DNA of 64,000 nucleotides from Verrucomicrobiota bacterium (GCA_014193315.1 BJHS01000010.1:1-64000), one strand, 5' to 3'; counted from the first letter of the stretch, positions 45,388 through 57,280 are shown. Numbers and translations are program-made. The notes: generated by a model from the letters alone, not told the origin.

Positions 45388-45404
45388 TTGAGAATGAGTC
45401 TCAA
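45388..45404. promoter_or_regulatory. Putative Fur box upstream of feoAB
   Basis: ttgagaatgagtctcaa: inverted repeat TTGAGA-N5-TCTCAA, close to the TGAGAATnATTCTCA Fur core. Confidence 0.7.
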
Positions 45405-45507
45405 AACTAGGCCTTAGGCCCCCTTTGTCAACGCCGACCATCTCGGGGGCGCCCAATTGCATTACCGGCTCCCCCTCCCCCCCATTCCCCGCTTATAACC
45501 CCTTCCA

Positions 45508-47040
45508 ATGCACGAACTGACCCCAGACGTCGAATCGCCGGCCAAGCATACCGAGCGCGACCATGGGGGCATCGCCGGGCACCCCCGGGGGTTGAGCATG
45601 CTGTTCTACGCCGAGATGTGGGAGCGGTTCTCCTACTACGGTATGCGGGCGATCCTGTTCCTCTTCATGGTCGCCCCACTCGCCATGGGTGGCCTCGGTT
45701 GGGATCAGAAAGACGCCGCTCAGATCTACGGCAACTACACCATGGCGAGTTATATGGTGTGTATCCTTGGCGGATACTTGGCGGATAATTTCATCGGGGC
45801 GCGCCGGGCGGTCCTCATTGGCGGGTTGATCATCACCGCTGGCCACTACTGCCTGGCATTCGCTTCCGTCCCGACGTTCTACGCCGGCCTCATCCTCATC
45901 GCGCTCGGGACCGGCCTGCTCAAGCCGAGCATCAGCACGCTTGTCGGCGGACTCTACTCGCCCGAGGACATGCGACGGGACGCCGGCTTCTCGCTCTTCT
46001 ACATGGGCATCAACCTCGGCGCGTTCGCAGCGCCGTTGGTCGTCGGCTGGCTTGCGCAAGGCGAACAGTTCAAGGCCCTGCTCACCGGCTGGGGGCTCGA
46101 TCCGACGCATAGCTGGCACTGGGGCTTCGGCGCGGCCGGCGTCGGCATGACCTTCGGCATGATCGTGTACCTGCGCCACTGGCATTGGCTCTCGCACATC
46201 GGCCATCCCCCCGAAGCGACCGCACCACGACCATGGAGTAAGCTCGTGCTGGTTGCGGTGGGCACGGCCGCGCTACTCGGCGTGATGATTGCGTCGGACT
46301 GTTACGCCTGGATCAATCCGATCGTCTTCTCGCTGCCGTTTGTCGGCGTGATCTGGTTCGGCGTCGTGCAACGGGATCAAGACAGCCGACGCATCGCGGC
46401 GATTCTGGTCTTCTTCATCTGCGCGATCCTGTTCTGGGCGGTCTTTGAGCAAGCCGGCTCCTCGCTGACGCTGTTCGCGGATGAACTCACGCGGAACGAG
46501 CTGTTCGGTTTCGCCTTCCCGTCATCTTGGTTCCAGTCGGTGAACTCGCTCTTCGTCATCGCGCTGGCCCCGCTGTTCGCCTGGCTCTGGGTCCGCCTCC
46601 GCGAGCGCCAACCCTCGATCCCGATGAAGTTCTTCTGGGGCCTCGTCTTCCTCGGACTTTCCTTCGCGCTGCTCGTCCCGGCGGCCCAACTCACCGCCGC
46701 GGGCAAGGTGAGCCCCTGGTGGCTCGTCGGCGTCTACTTCCTCCAGACCATCGGCGAACTCTGCCTCAGCCCCGTCGGGCTGAGCGCGATGACCAAGCTC
46801 GCCCCGGCGAAGCTGACCGGGCTCGTGATGGGCATCTGGTTCCTCGGCACCGCGCTCGGCAATAAACTCGCCGGCGTGGTCGCCGCCAAGTTCAACGCCA
46901 AGGACCCGCAAGCCCTCGCGGAATGCTTCTGGCTGCAAGCCCTGCTGGTCCTCGGCGTGACCGGGGTGCTGCTCTTGCTGACGCCGTGGGTGCGTCGCCT
47001 GACCGGCGAACACCCGGTGTCCGGTCAGAGCTCGGCTTGA
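45508..47040 (+). CDS. POT-family proton-dependent oligopeptide transporter
   Basis: LSMLFYAEMWERFSYYGMRAILFLFM; GGYLADNFIGARRAVLIGG; PSISTLVGGLY. Confidence 0.94.
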   Translation: MHELTPDVESPAKHTERDHGGIAGHPRGLSMLFYAEMWERFSYYGMRAILFLFMVAPLAMGGLGWDQKDAAQIYGNYTMASYMVCILGGYLADNFIGARRAVLIGGLIITAGHYCLAFASVPTFYAGLILIALGTGLLKPSISTLVGGLYSPEDMRRDAGFSLFYMGINLGAFAAPLVVGWLAQGEQFKALLTGWGLDPTHSWHWGFGAAGVGMTFGMIVYLRHWHWLSHIGHPPEATAPRPWSKLVLVAVGTAALLGVMIASDCYAWINPIVFSLPFVGVIWFGVVQRDQDSRRIAAILVFFICAILFWAVFEQAGSSLTLFADELTRNELFGFAFPSSWFQSVNSLFVIALAPLFAWLWVRLRERQPSIPMKFFWGLVFLGLSFALLVPAAQLTAAGKVSPWWLVGVYFLQTIGELCLSPVGLSAMTKLAPAKLTGLVMGIWFLGTALGNKLAGVVAAKFNAKDPQALAECFWLQALLVLGVTGVLLLLTPWVRRLTGEHPVSGQSSA

Positions 47041-47792
47041 ACACGGACCGACACCGGGCAGTGGTCCGAGCCCGTGACCTGATCGTGGATGTCCGGCTGC
47101 GAATACTTGAGCCCATCCGAAGTCAGGCAGTAGTCCAGCCGCCACCCGATGTTCCGGGCGCGGATGCCCGGGCGGTACGACCACCAGCTGTAACGTTGCG
47201 CGAGCGTCGGGTGCTGTGCCCGGAAGGTGTCCGTGAAGCCGTGCTGGGACAGTAACTGGCTGAAAGACTCGCGCTCTTCGTCGGTGAAGCCGGCGTTGCG
47301 GCGATTCGTCGAGGGATTGGCGAGGTCGATCTCGGCGTGCGCGACGTTGAGGTCGCCGCAGACGACGACCAGCTTCTGCTTGGCGAGGCGGGCGAGGTAT
47401 TTGCGGAAGTCCGCATCCCATTGCAGGCGGTAGTCGAGGCGTTCGAGCTCGCGCTGCGAGTTCGGGACGTAGGCGCTGACCACGAAGAGCCCCTTGAACT
47501 CGGCGGTGACCACGCGGCCTTCCGCCGGATGGTCGCCGGGGAAATCGGTGGCGACCGAAAGCGGCGCGACCTTCGAGAGGACGGCCGTGCCGGAGTAACC
47601 TTTCTTCTCCGCCTCGTGCCACGTCTGGTGCGGGAACGCCAAGCCCAGCTCGCGGGCGGTGGCGGACTCGCACTTCGTCTCCTGCAGGCAGAGGACGTCG
47701 GGGTCGGCGGTGGCGATGAAGTCAGCGAGTCCCTTGCCGAGGGCGGAGCGGACGCCGTTGACGTTCCAAGAGTAAACCTTGGCCGCGCTCAC
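47025..47792 (-). CDS. xthA: Exodeoxyribonuclease III
   Basis: KVYSWNVNGVRSALGKGL; LCLQETKCE; VVVCGDLNVAH; GWRLDYCLTS; SDHCPV. Confidence 0.95.
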   Translation of the reverse strand: MSAAKVYSWNVNGVRSALGKGLADFIATADPDVLCLQETKCESATARELGLAFPHQTWHEAEKKGYSGTAVLSKVAPLSVATDFPGDHPAEGRVVTAEFKGLFVVSAYVPNSQRELERLDYRLQWDADFRKYLARLAKQKLVVVCGDLNVAHAEIDLANPSTNRRNAGFTDEERESFSQLLSQHGFTDTFRAQHPTLAQRYSWWSYRPGIRARNIGWRLDYCLTSDGLKYSQPDIHDQVTGSDHCPVSVRVQAEL

Positions 47793-48709
47793 TTGGCAGG
47801 CGTCTTCTTCTTCTCCGTCGCCGCCTTGGCATCCGCCTTCTCCTCTTCGGACATCTTACGGCCAAAGAGCGAATTCATCTTGTCGTCCAAGGAGGCGCCA
47901 GCCGGACGGGTCGGCGAAGGCTTGGTCGCCGGGGAGGCCGAGGAACCTCCCGTGCTCGGGGCCGGGGGGGTGACCGGGGGCTTCGGGGCGGGGATGACCG
48001 GGATCGGGGCGATCGGGGCCACGTAAACGGGGGCGGACTTGAAAGGCGGCGGCACCTTGCTGCCGGCGTCGATCACTTCCTGGATCTTCTTGCGGACGAC
48101 GGCATCGAAGTCCGTCAGACGATGGTCGATCTCGAACTGGAGACCCTGGGCGCGCACCAGCAAGGCGCCATCACCGAGGACTTTCGAGATCTGCAAGGTG
48201 GTGCCGACGTCGAGAGGGATGTCGGCGACCTTGGCACCCTTCTCCATGAGCGTGGTGCTGGTGGCGGTGGTCACCGCGACGGCGGCCGGCCAGAAGAGCG
48301 GGCGTCCGTTGAGCAAGGTGAAGTCGAGTTTCTCGTCGCTGGCGGGCTTGGCGGCCTTCACGGGCTCGGCGGGCTTTTCCTCGACCTTGGCGACGGGCTC
48401 CACGGGTTTCGCCGGCTCGGCGGCGGTTTCCTTCATCGGGGTCTTCGCGACCGGTTCCTCGGTCTTCGCGGGCTCAGCGGGTTTTTCCTCAACCTTGGCG
48501 ACGGGCTCCGCCGGCTTCTCTTCGACCTTGGCGACAGGTTTTTCCGGCTCGGCCGGCTTGACCGGCTCGGCCTTCACAACCGCCACCGGACGGTTGTCGG
48601 GATGATTGTTCACCGTCACCGAGAACGTCGGGAGGAAAAGCAGGATGCCAACGGCGCCAAAAACGGCGCCGAGGAGGAAGACGAGGAGGCCTCGGACGAA
48701 TGCGAGCAT
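47789..48709 (-). CDS. Hypothetical membrane-anchored protein with Lys/Glu/Pro repeats
   Basis: N-terminal TM; AKVEEKPAEPVAKVEEKPAEPAKTEEPVAK repeats. Confidence 0.6.
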   Translation of the reverse strand: MLAFVRGLLVFLLGAVFGAVGILLFLPTFSVTVNNHPDNRPVAVVKAEPVKPAEPEKPVAKVEEKPAEPVAKVEEKPAEPAKTEEPVAKTPMKETAAEPAKPVEPVAKVEEKPAEPVKAAKPASDEKLDFTLLNGRPLFWPAAVAVTTATSTTLMEKGAKVADIPLDVGTTLQISKVLGDGALLVRAQGLQFEIDHRLTDFDAVVRKKIQEVIDAGSKVPPPFKSAPVYVAPIAPIPVIPAPKPPVTPPAPSTGGSSASPATKPSPTRPAGASLDDKMNSLFGRKMSEEEKADAKAATEKKKTPAK

Positions 48710-48729
48710 GGGAAGAGAGGGGACGAGTA

Positions 48730-50304
48730 TCAGGAGCCGGCCTTGATTTCAATCACGTCGTGCGGCGCGGCCTCACGCTGACCGGCCGGGGTGACCCTGA
48801 TGTAACGGGCTTTGGCCCGATGTTCCGCCAAATTCTGCGCCCCGAGGTAGCCGAGGCCACTCTGGACCCCGCCGGCCAAGGTACCGAGGACTTGGTCCAC
48901 GGAACCGGAAACCTCCTTGAGGGCCTCGATCCCTTCGGCGGCGACCTTGTTGAATTTGCCACTGGCGGAATGGCCGTAACGGGCGGCGGAACCCTTGCGC
49001 ATGGCCTCATGCGAACCCATGCCCCGGTATTCCTTATAGGTCTTGCCGTTGATCTCCATCAGCTTGCCCGGGGCCTCGCGGCTACCGGCCAGGAGACCGC
49101 CGAGGATCACGGCGTCGGCGAGCGTGAGCGCCTTGACGATGTCACCTGACTTGGTGATGCCGCCGTCGGCGAGGATGCGGACGCCCTTGCGGGCCGCGGC
49201 ACGGGAAGCGACGTAGAGCGCGGTGAGCTGCGGGATGCCGACGCCGGCGACGATCCGCGTCGTGCAGATGGAGCCGGGGCCCTGGCCGATCTTGACCGTG
49301 TCCGCGCCCGCGGCGGCGAGGAACTCCACCCCTTCGCCGCTCGTGACGTTGCCGGCGATGAGGGTCAGACCCTTGTGGGCCTTGCGCAGCAGGCGGATGG
49401 CCTCGCCGACGCCTTTCGTGTGGCCGTGGGCGGTGGAGATGGCGAGCGCATCGGCGCCTTCCTCGACGAGGGCGGCGGCGTGGGCGAGGAAACGGTCGCG
49501 GTCGATCTCGCCGTCGGCGCGGCGGGGGACCGAGACCGCCACCCCTACCCGCAGGCGGAAGTGGCTATCGCGCGTGGGCCGAACATGCGCGCGGGACTCC
49601 TCGGAAATCCGCTCGATGTCGCTCAAGGTGAAGAGGCCGCGGAGGCGGTTCTTGGCGTCGACGACGAGGAGTTTGTTCTGGCCCACGTGGTCGGAGAAGA
49701 GACGGTCGGCGGTGGCGATGGGGTCCTTGCCGAGGTCCTTCTCAAAGACGCTGAAGACCTGGGCGCGCGGGGTCATGACGGCGGCGACCTTGCGCTGGCC
49801 GTGGCGCTCCTTCACGGCGCTGCCGGGCAGGAGGCCGAGCAGGACGTTGTCAGGACCAGTGACCGGGAAGGTGCTGAACACGAGGCCATCGTGCTCGATG
49901 CGGGCAAGCACCTCGGCGATGGTGTGATCCGGCGAGACGACCGCAGGGTCGCCGATCATCCCGTGGATGTGGTTCTTGACGCGGCGGACCTCGCTCAACT
50001 GGACAGCCTCGGCCATGTTGTAGTGCAGGAGCCCCAGGCCACCGTTGAGCGCCATGGCGATGGCCATGCGGTGCTCGGTGACCGTATCCATGTCGGAGGA
50101 CACGATCGGGAGCGAAAGCGGCAAGGCGTCGGAGAGGGAGGAATCCAGCCGGGTCATCCGCGGGAGGACCTCCGAGTAACGGGTGGCCAGCGAGACGTCA
50201 TCGTAGGTCAGGCCTAGCCCGGCGTTGGCCGGGAAAAACCTGTCGGCGGACAGGTAGAAGCGTTCATCTAGGGAAACGCGGCCCGGGGATTTCGAGGAGG
50301 CCAT
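48730..50304 (-). CDS. guaB: IMP dehydrogenase
   Basis: [21 protein letters not shown] pair; [49 protein letters not shown]. Confidence 0.95.
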   Translation of the reverse strand: MASSKSPGRVSLDERFYLSADRFFPANAGLGLTYDDVSLATRYSEVLPRMTRLDSSLSDALPLSLPIVSSDMDTVTEHRMAIAMALNGGLGLLHYNMAEAVQLSEVRRVKNHIHGMIGDPAVVSPDHTIAEVLARIEHDGLVFSTFPVTGPDNVLLGLLPGSAVKERHGQRKVAAVMTPRAQVFSVFEKDLGKDPIATADRLFSDHVGQNKLLVVDAKNRLRGLFTLSDIERISEESRAHVRPTRDSHFRLRVGVAVSVPRRADGEIDRDRFLAHAAALVEEGADALAISTAHGHTKGVGEAIRLLRKAHKGLTLIAGNVTSGEGVEFLAAAGADTVKIGQGPGSICTTRIVAGVGIPQLTALYVASRAAARKGVRILADGGITKSGDIVKALTLADAVILGGLLAGSREAPGKLMEINGKTYKEYRGMGSHEAMRKGSAARYGHSASGKFNKVAAEGIEALKEVSGSVDQVLGTLAGGVQSGLGYLGAQNLAEHRAKARYIRVTPAGQREAAPHDVIEIKAGS

Positions 50305-50397
50305 GTGTGGTCGGTTTCCCCAAAGGGTGTAAGGGTGCCCCCCGAAGGCTGGCAATTTGTTTTTGCGGCGGGGGCCCGTTTAGCGAACATCGGACGG

Positions 50398-51345
50398 ATG
50401 AACGGGGGCAAAATCGACTTCTTACGTGTCCGGCGGCGTTTCCGACGGCCGCTACTGACCGGTCGCGGCCCCGTGGAGGCAGTCGACCGACTCCTGCTCC
50501 GGGCCGAGACCGCCGAGGGCGTGGGCTACGGCGAGGTCGCCCCTTGGCCAGGTTTCCCGACCGAGACGATCGAGCAGGCGGTCGAAGTCATCCGCTCCGC
50601 CCAAGGCAATCTCGGGCGTTTGCGCGCCGTGGCCGAGGCCGCGGGCGAGGCCCTGCCCTGCTTACGCGCCGCGCTGTCCTCGTGTGCGCATTGGACCGAA
50701 ATCGCGGGATTCACCGGCCACCTCGCGTGTGCCGGACTGGCCGAGCGCGCGACGAGCGCGGCGGTCGGCGCGAAGGTGACCGAAGGGTTCGCCACCGTGA
50801 AGGTGAAACTCGACGCCGCGATCAGGCCGGATGACGTGCGCGGCATCCTGACGAGCGTGCCCGCGGTACGCCTGCGACTGGACGCCAACGGCGGCCTCGA
50901 CCTCGCCGCGGCGCGCACGTGGACGGACTTCGCCCGCGCCGAGCCGCGGGTCGACTTCCTCGAGCAACCGCTGCCCGTCGGCCATCCGGGTTACGCCTCG
51001 CTCGGCGCCGACCAGGTCGCCCTCGACGAATCCTTCCTCACGCCCGCCGGCGTCGACTGGGCCGGCCCGGTGGTGGTGAAGCCGTCGCTCGTGGGCGACT
51101 GGGATGCCTTCCGCGCCTGGCGCGCGGCGCGCCTTGGGTCGGTCGTCTACTCTTCCGCCTTCGAGACGGCCATCGGTCGACAAGCCGCGCTCTGGCTCGC
51201 CGCGCAGGATCCGGCGGCGGGCACCGTGGGCTTCGACACGTTGGGCCGCTTTGAACGCGATGGCCGCGATCGCCACGCCGGCGGGCCCTTGGTCCGGGGC
51301 TTACTCGACCTGAACTGGAACGACTTCTGGAAAGAACTCGCATGA
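50398..51345 (+). CDS. menC: o-Succinylbenzoate synthase (enolase superfamily)
   Basis: VKVKLDAA, RLDANGGLDLAAARTW, DFLEQPLPVG, ALDESF, VVKPSLVGDW; adjacent menE-like gene. Confidence 0.82.
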   Translation: MNGGKIDFLRVRRRFRRPLLTGRGPVEAVDRLLLRAETAEGVGYGEVAPWPGFPTETIEQAVEVIRSAQGNLGRLRAVAEAAGEALPCLRAALSSCAHWTEIAGFTGHLACAGLAERATSAAVGAKVTEGFATVKVKLDAAIRPDDVRGILTSVPAVRLRLDANGGLDLAAARTWTDFARAEPRVDFLEQPLPVGHPGYASLGADQVALDESFLTPAGVDWAGPVVVKPSLVGDWDAFRAWRAARLGSVVYSSAFETAIGRQAALWLAAQDPAAGTVGFDTLGRFERDGRDRHAGGPLVRGLLDLNWNDFWKELA

Positions 51346-52541
51346 ACGGGGTCGCCGTCTTCCACCGCGACCACGCGACCTTCCTCGCCGCCGTCGCCAC
51401 GGCCTGGGGCGCGGAAGAGCCCGTGTTCCTCGGCAATCCGCACTGGGGCCCCGAGGAGCTGGCCGAAGCGATGCGACTGATACCGCAGGGCACGACCGTG
51501 GTCGGGATGGAGCTCACCCCGATGGGGCCGGCGCCGGCGGGGTGGCCGGCCAACTGGCGCGGGCGCACGATGATCCCGACCGGCGGGACCGGCGGGCGGG
51601 TGAAGTTCGCGGTCCACGACCCGGCCTCGCTGGCCGCGGCGGTCCGCACCTTGGTCGACTTCCTGAGCGCACGCGGGCTGGGCCCGACGTTGCACGGGGC
51701 GACCCTCACGCCGCCGTGGCATGTCAGCGGGCTGATGCCGTTCGTGCGCGCCGCGTTGACGGGTGGGCGGCACGTGACTTTGGACGGACGGTTCCCGGCC
51801 GAAGGGCGCTTGCCCAGCGTGGACCTGCCCACCGATGGCACGCACATCGCCTCGCTGGTCCCTGCGCAGCTGATGCGCTTACTGGCGCGGCCTGAGGGCG
51901 AAGCCTGGCTCCGGCGTTTCAAGGTCGTGCTTCTCGGCGGGTCGGCGGTGCCGCCCGCGTGCCTCCGCGAAATCCGCGACCGCCGCCTGCCCGTCTACCT
52001 TACCTATGGGATGACGGAGACCGCCGCCGCGTGCGTGCTCTGCCCGCCCGAACGGCTGTGGAAGAACCAGCCACCGCGCGGGACCCCGCTGCCCGGCGTG
52101 CGTCTCGGGCTGGACGGAGACCTCCTGACTATCGCGACGCCCGCGCTCGCCGTCGGGCTTTGGCCGACGGAGCACTTCCCCTCGGCGGGCCTCCGCACGC
52201 AAGACCGCGCGGAAATAGCCGCCGATGGCACCGTGCGCATTCTCGGGCGGGCCGACGAAGTAATCGTCACCGGCGGCGAGAAGGTCGACCCGGCGCGCGT
52301 GGTGGCCGCGCTGGCTTCCGTGGCGACCGTCCAAGTCCTTGGCTTACCCGACCAAGCCTGGGGTGAACGCGTGGTGGCGCTGGTCGTGGGCGAGCCATCC
52401 CTCGAGCCGGCATTACGGCTCGCGGCCGAGCGACTCGAACCGGCGGCCCGGCCGAAAGCCTACGCGTTTGTCACGGAACTCCCGACCGACGCGCGCGGCA
52501 AGTTCGACCGCGCGGCGGCGCGGGCGGCGTTCAGGGCCTAG
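51342..52541 (+). CDS. menE: o-Succinylbenzoate--CoA ligase (AMP-binding)
   Basis: [65 protein letters not shown]. Confidence 0.85.
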   Translation: MNGVAVFHRDHATFLAAVATAWGAEEPVFLGNPHWGPEELAEAMRLIPQGTTVVGMELTPMGPAPAGWPANWRGRTMIPTGGTGGRVKFAVHDPASLAAAVRTLVDFLSARGLGPTLHGATLTPPWHVSGLMPFVRAALTGGRHVTLDGRFPAEGRLPSVDLPTDGTHIASLVPAQLMRLLARPEGEAWLRRFKVVLLGGSAVPPACLREIRDRRLPVYLTYGMTETAAACVLCPPERLWKNQPPRGTPLPGVRLGLDGDLLTIATPALAVGLWPTEHFPSAGLRTQDRAEIAADGTVRILGRADEVIVTGGEKVDPARVVAALASVATVQVLGLPDQAWGERVVALVVGEPSLEPALRLAAERLEPAARPKAYAFVTELPTDARGKFDRAAARAAFRA

Positions 52542-53332
52542 GCGCGGACCGCTTTCCAGACGCGCAAGCAGGACTCCACGAGCGCCGGGAAATCCGCGAG
52601 GGGCACTTGCGACGGGCCATCCGAGATTGCCTTCCGGGGGTCCGGGTGCGTCTCCATGAAGAGGCCATCCGCGCCCGCGGCGAGCGCGGCCTTGGCGAGC
52701 ACCGGAACGTATTCGCACTGACCGCCGGAAGAGCCGCCGGCCGCGCCGGGGAGCTGCACCGCGTGCGTCGCGTCCATGATGGTCGGGTGACCGAAGCCGG
52801 CCATGATTGGGAAGGAGCGCATGTCGACGACTAGGTTCTGGTAACCAAACGTCGTGCCGCGGTCGGTCTGCCAGATCTCGGCAGCCTGGGCACCCTCGAG
52901 TTTATCGACCACGAAACGCATCTCGAACGGCGAGAGGAACTGGCCCTTCTTCACGTTGACGACCTTACCGGTCTTGGCGGCGGCGACCAGGAGGTCGGTC
53001 TGACGGCACATGAAGGCCGGGATCTGCAGCACGTCGACGACCTTGCCGACGGTCTCGCACTGCTCGGGGCCATGGATGTCGGTCAGCACCTGGAAGCCGT
53101 AATCCCGCTTCACCATCGCGAGGAGGTCGAGGCCCGCCTGCAGGCCGGGGCCACGGTCACCACCGAGCGAGGTGCGGTTGGCCTTATCGTACGAACCCTT
53201 GAAGATGATGTTCAGCTCCGGGTGGCGGGCGGCCAGGGCCTTGAGCTCCGTGGCGACGGTCCGGCAATTGGCCTCCGACTCAAGGGAGCAAGGTCCGGCG
53301 ATGAGGAGCAGACGGCGCTTATCGTGCAGCAT
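52538..53332 (-). CDS. kdsA: 3-deoxy-8-phosphooctulonate synthase
   Basis: [67 protein letters not shown]. Confidence 0.96.
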   Translation of the reverse strand: MLHDKRRLLLIAGPCSLESEANCRTVATELKALAARHPELNIIFKGSYDKANRTSLGGDRGPGLQAGLDLLAMVKRDYGFQVLTDIHGPEQCETVGKVVDVLQIPAFMCRQTDLLVAAAKTGKVVNVKKGQFLSPFEMRFVVDKLEGAQAAEIWQTDRGTTFGYQNLVVDMRSFPIMAGFGHPTIMDATHAVQLPGAAGGSSGGQCEYVPVLAKAALAAGADGLFMETHPDPRKAISDGPSQVPLADFPALVESCLRVWKAVRA

Positions 53333-53381
53333 ACGGCAGGATAGGACGGGCCGCGCCCTCAGGGCGAGCCGGAAGGAGCGC

Positions 53382-55106
53382 TCAGCGACCCAGCCAGCGG
53401 AGCACCTCGGGCAGCGGGCGCGTGTTGAGCACCTGCGCCTTCGTCAACCAACCCTTGCGGGCGATACGCACACCGTGGGCGGCGAAGGCCAGCTGGTCGA
53501 TATGGTGCGCGTCCGGATTAATCGAGCACAGCACGCCCTTCTCGGCCGCACGGCGCCACCAACGCCAGTCGAGGTCGAGACGCCAGGGGTTGGCGTTGAG
53601 CTCGATGATCGTGTCGTTGGCGGCCGCGGCGTCGATGACCTTCGCGATGTCGACCTCGTAGGGCTCGCGCTTGTTGAGCAGGCGGCCGGTGAGGTGCCCG
53701 ACCATGTCGACGTGCTCGTTCTCGATGGCCTGGATGATCCGGGCCGTCTGGGCCTCGCGGTCCAAGGTGAAAAGGTTGTGCACCGACGCGACGACGAAGT
53801 CCAGGCGGGCGAGGACGTCGTCCGCGAAGTCGAGCGTGCCGTCCTTGAGGATGTCGACCTCGCTGCCGGCGAGCACGCGCACACGGTACCGTTTCGAGGC
53901 GTTGAGCGCAGCGATGTCCGCGAGCTGCTTCGCCAGGCGCGCCTCGTCGAGGCCGCCCGCCTGGAAGCTGGACTTCGAGTGGTCCGAGATGCCGAGGTAG
54001 TCCCAGCCGTGCGCCTCGGCCGCGGCCGCCATCTGCTCGAGCGTGTGATCGCCATCGGACTCCGTGGTGTGGTTATGGAAGACGCCGCGCAGGTCGGCGA
54101 GCTCGACGAGTTGCGGGAGCTGGCTGGCTTCCGCCGCGTCGATCTCGCCGTTGCCTTCGCGGAGCTCGGGCGGAATCCACGGTAACCCGAGCGCCCGGAA
54201 GACCTCCTCCTCGCTCCGGGCGCCCGGCGCGACGGCGTGCTCGTCGACGGGCTTGAAGCCCCACTCGCTCATGCTCAAGCCGCGGCCGAGCGCACGGTGG
54301 CGCATGGCGACGTTGTGCTCCTTGGAGCCGGTGAAGTGATGGAGCGCGAAATAGAACTGCTCGGCCGGCACGACGCGCAGGTCGGCCTGCAGGCCGTTCT
54401 CGAAGCGTACGCTGGACTTCGTCTCGCCCTGCGCGGTGACCGACTTGACCCCGGGGTAGGCGACGAACCAATCCATGATCGGCTTGGGCTCCGACGAGGC
54501 CACGAGGAAGTCGAGGTCGCCGACGGTCTCGCGGGCGCGGCGGAGCGAACCGGCGGATTCGGCCAGCGAGACCTGCGGGAGCGCGCGCAGGCCGGCGAGG
54601 ATCGGCTCGGCGATGGCGGCGGCTTCGTACCAGCGGTGACGCTTGCCGTAGGCGATGCGGTTCGTGATACCCTCGAGGATCTTCTCCTGCGTCTTCGCGC
54701 CGAAGCCTTTGAGCTCGGCGACGGCGCCGGCTTCGCAAACCGCCTTCAGTTGCGCGAGATCCTCGACGGCGAGCTGCGTCCAGAGCGCGCGGACCTTCTT
54801 CGGGCCGAGGCCCGGAATCTGCATCACCTCGAGGAGCCCGGCCGGAATCGAGGCCTTGAGCTTCTGGTGGAAAGGCAGGACCCCGTCGCGCCGGAGCGTC
54901 GTGATCTTATCGACCAACGCTTCGCCCAGTCCGGGGATGTCGGCGAGTTTGCCGCTCGCGATGACCTCGCCGAGGTCCTCGGTCATATTCTCGAGGATGC
55001 GGGCGCCGGCGGAGTACGCGCGGATCTTGAACGGGTTTTCCCCGGTCAGCTCCATGAACGTGGCGATCTCGTCGAGGACGGACGCGATGTCGTTTTTTTC
55101 CATCAT
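53382..55106 (-). CDS. polX: DNA polymerase X family / PHP domain protein
   Basis: [31 protein letters not shown] Hh[40 protein letters not shown]. Confidence 0.93.
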   Translation of the reverse strand: MMEKNDIASVLDEIATFMELTGENPFKIRAYSAGARILENMTEDLGEVIASGKLADIPGLGEALVDKITTLRRDGVLPFHQKLKASIPAGLLEVMQIPGLGPKKVRALWTQLAVEDLAQLKAVCEAGAVAELKGFGAKTQEKILEGITNRIAYGKRHRWYEAAAIAEPILAGLRALPQVSLAESAGSLRRARETVGDLDFLVASSEPKPIMDWFVAYPGVKSVTAQGETKSSVRFENGLQADLRVVPAEQFYFALHHFTGSKEHNVAMRHRALGRGLSMSEWGFKPVDEHAVAPGARSEEEVFRALGLPWIPPELREGNGEIDAAEASQLPQLVELADLRGVFHNHTTESDGDHTLEQMAAAAEAHGWDYLGISDHSKSSFQAGGLDEARLAKQLADIAALNASKRYRVRVLAGSEVDILKDGTLDFADDVLARLDFVVASVHNLFTLDREAQTARIIQAIENEHVDMVGHLTGRLLNKREPYEVDIAKVIDAAAANDTIIELNANPWRLDLDWRWWRRAAEKGVLCSINPDAHHIDQLAFAAHGVRIARKGWLTKAQVLNTRPLPEVLRWLGR

Positions 55107-55696
55107 GGGCGACGGGCCTTCTCGGCGAGGTAGATGCTTTGCAGCGCGGCGAAGTCGGCGGCGCGGCTCCCGCTCTCGACCAGGTGCTGGTAGGCCCCCG
55201 CGTGCCGGATCTCCTCCTCGGCGGCGGCGACCCGCCGGGCGATTTCATCGGCGGGGTCGGTCCCGCGACCCGTGAGCCGGCGCAGCAACTCGGCGTGGTC
55301 GCTCACCCGGATGAAGACGGTGACGAGCGCGCCCGCGAGGCGCGGGTCGGCGGCGCCTTGCGCGCGGATGGTCGCGGCGCCTTGGACGTCGACGTTAAGC
55401 AAGGCGTCGAAACCAGCGTCGAGGTGCCGACCGACATCGGCCGAGCGCGGCCCGTAGAGGTTGCCGTGGACTTGGGCGTGCTCGAGGAAGACGCCGGCGG
55501 CGACCTGCCGCTCAAAGTCCGTGCGCGACAGGAAATGGTAATCGACGCCGTCGACCTCGCCCGCGCGGGGGGCTCGGGTCGTGCACGTGATCACGCGGCG
55601 GATCGCCGATGGGTAGGCCTCGGTCAGCCGGGAGCACAGGGTGGTCTTGCCGCTGCCGGCCGGCCCCGAGACGACGATCAGAAGGGAGCGGCTCAC
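55103..55696 (-). CDS. gmk: Guanylate kinase (likely GTG start)
   Basis: [47 protein letters not shown] at 55694-55696 fits family N-terminus and overlaps the upstream gene. Confidence 0.9.
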   Translation of the reverse strand: MSRSLLIVVSGPAGSGKTTLCSRLTEAYPSAIRRVITCTTRAPRAGEVDGVDYHFLSRTDFERQVAAGVFLEHAQVHGNLYGPRSADVGRHLDAGFDALLNVDVQGAATIRAQGAADPRLAGALVTVFIRVSDHAELLRRLTGRGTDPADEIARRVAAAEEEIRHAGAYQHLVESGSRAADFAALQSIYLAEKARRP

Positions 55697-56232
55697 GCCA
55701 GGTGGAAGGATTGGTAGACGCACGCTAAGCCGAGGCCGCAGAAGAGCGCCCCCAGCACGCGGTGCCGGAAGGTCGACGCGAGAACCCAGTCGCACTGCTG
55801 CACGAAGGCGGGGGGCGAAGAAGCCCACCAGAGCCCGAAGATGACCAAGCAGCCGTAGCTGACCGACGCGGCCAGCAAACTGTAAGGCAAGTGCGTGTAG
55901 CCGGCGTCGAGCGTGTGGCGCGCGAGGAACATCATCAGGACCCCGAGGGAACGAACGGCCAAGAGGTCGGGCATGTACTTAAAGGTCGCGAGGCTCGCGA
56001 GGACGCCGACGACGAGCACGACGTTGCGGCTGATGCCGGCAAGGTCCGGTTCGGGCAAGAACCAGAGCCAAGCGACAAACCAGACCACGGCGGCGAGCCC
56101 AAGGACAGCGGTCGCGAAGCCCGAGCGGCGGAACGAACGCAGGACTTCGGCGCCGGTCCAGACAAGGAAGCCGCCGAGGAGCAGGACTGCAGCGAGCGCG
56201 TGGTAGGCTTGGGCAAGAGTCACGGCTCCCAT
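55693..56232 (-). CDS. Hypothetical integral membrane protein
   Basis: Multiple hydrophobic segments; intact ORF from MGAVTLAQAYHALAAVLLLGGFLVW. Confidence 0.6.
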   Translation of the reverse strand: MGAVTLAQAYHALAAVLLLGGFLVWTGAEVLRSFRRSGFATAVLGLAAVVWFVAWLWFLPEPDLAGISRNVVLVVGVLASLATFKYMPDLLAVRSLGVLMMFLARHTLDAGYTHLPYSLLAASVSYGCLVIFGLWWASSPPAFVQQCDWVLASTFRHRVLGALFCGLGLACVYQSFHLA

Positions 56233-56267
56233 TAGGACGAGGCCGGGGTCCGAGGCAACCCGTAGGT

Positions 56268-57275
56268 TCAGCGGGCGCGGAGGCGGTCGACCGACCACGC
56301 CGCATGCTCGGCGACCATCGGGTCAGCGTCGCCGAGCAATGCCTCAGCGGCGGGGAGATCGGCTGGCTGGCCGACATTGCCTAGGACCGTGAGCGCGTTA
56401 CGCCGCCAGCGGGCGAGCCCTAGACGCTCGACCGGCGTGCCGCGGAAATGGGCGAGGAACTGTTCGTCCGTCCAGGCCAACGTCTCGCGGAGCGGCGGGT
56501 GCGGGCGCGGGGCGAAATGGGCTTCGCGAGTGACCACGGCCCACTTGTTCCAGGGGCAGACATCGAGGCAGTCGTCACAGCCGAAGACGCGGTCGCCCAG
56601 TGCCTCGCGGTACTCGACGGGGATGGCCCCCTTGTGCTCGATGGTCAGGTAAGCGAGGCACTTGCGGGCATCCAGCTGATAGGGGGCGATGATCGCCGCC
56701 GTCGGGCAGGCGTCGATACAGCGCGTGCACGTGCCACAGCGGTCCGGCTCCTTGGCGGCGGAAACTTCGAGTTCGAGGGTCGTGAGGATGACCCCGAGGA
56801 AAAGCCACGTCCCCGCGCCGCGGTGAATGAGGATCGTGCTCTTGCCCTGCCAACCCAGCCCCGCAGCGGCGGCGACGGGCTTCTCGAGCACGGGCCCGGT
56901 GTCGACGTAGGGCTTTTGCTCGCCGCCGCTTTCGCGCATGACCTCGCAGAGTTGCGGTAGCCGGGCGAGGATCACGTCGTGGTAATCCGCACCCAGGGCG
57001 TACTTCGCGATGCGGTAGCCGGCGGGCGGGTGAGGCTGGTAGTAATTCAGCCCGACGACCACGAGGCTGCGCGCCTCGGGGAGGACTTTGCGGGCGTCGG
57101 TGCGGCGCGCGGGATCACGGGCCAGCCATGCCATGTCGCCGTGCATGCCATCGGCGATCCACTTCCTGAAATAGTCGGCCCGGACGTCGACCTCGACGGG
57201 CGCGACCCCGAAGGCGTCGAAGCCCAGCGCCTTCGCCGAAGCCTCGAGTCGCTGGCGGAGGGCGCGGGGGTCCAT
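56268..57275 (-). CDS. queG: Epoxyqueuosine reductase
   Basis: GWQGKSTILIHRGAGTWLFLGVILT; CGTCTRCIDACPTAAI; FGCDDCLDVCPWNKWA; HEAT-like tail. Confidence 0.95.
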   Translation of the reverse strand: MDPRALRQRLEASAKALGFDAFGVAPVEVDVRADYFRKWIADGMHGDMAWLARDPARRTDARKVLPEARSLVVVGLNYYQPHPPAGYRIAKYALGADYHDVILARLPQLCEVMRESGGEQKPYVDTGPVLEKPVAAAAGLGWQGKSTILIHRGAGTWLFLGVILTTLELEVSAAKEPDRCGTCTRCIDACPTAAIIAPYQLDARKCLAYLTIEHKGAIPVEYREALGDRVFGCDDCLDVCPWNKWAVVTREAHFAPRPHPPLRETLAWTDEQFLAHFRGTPVERLGLARWRRNALTVLGNVGQPADLPAAEALLGDADPMVAEHAAWSVDRLRAR

Positions 57276-57280
57276 CGGGC

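Noticed and set aside
48360-48560. Repeated AKVEEKPAEP units
   Set aside because: Ordinary low-complexity periplasmic linker of a TonB-like or envelope-anchored protein.
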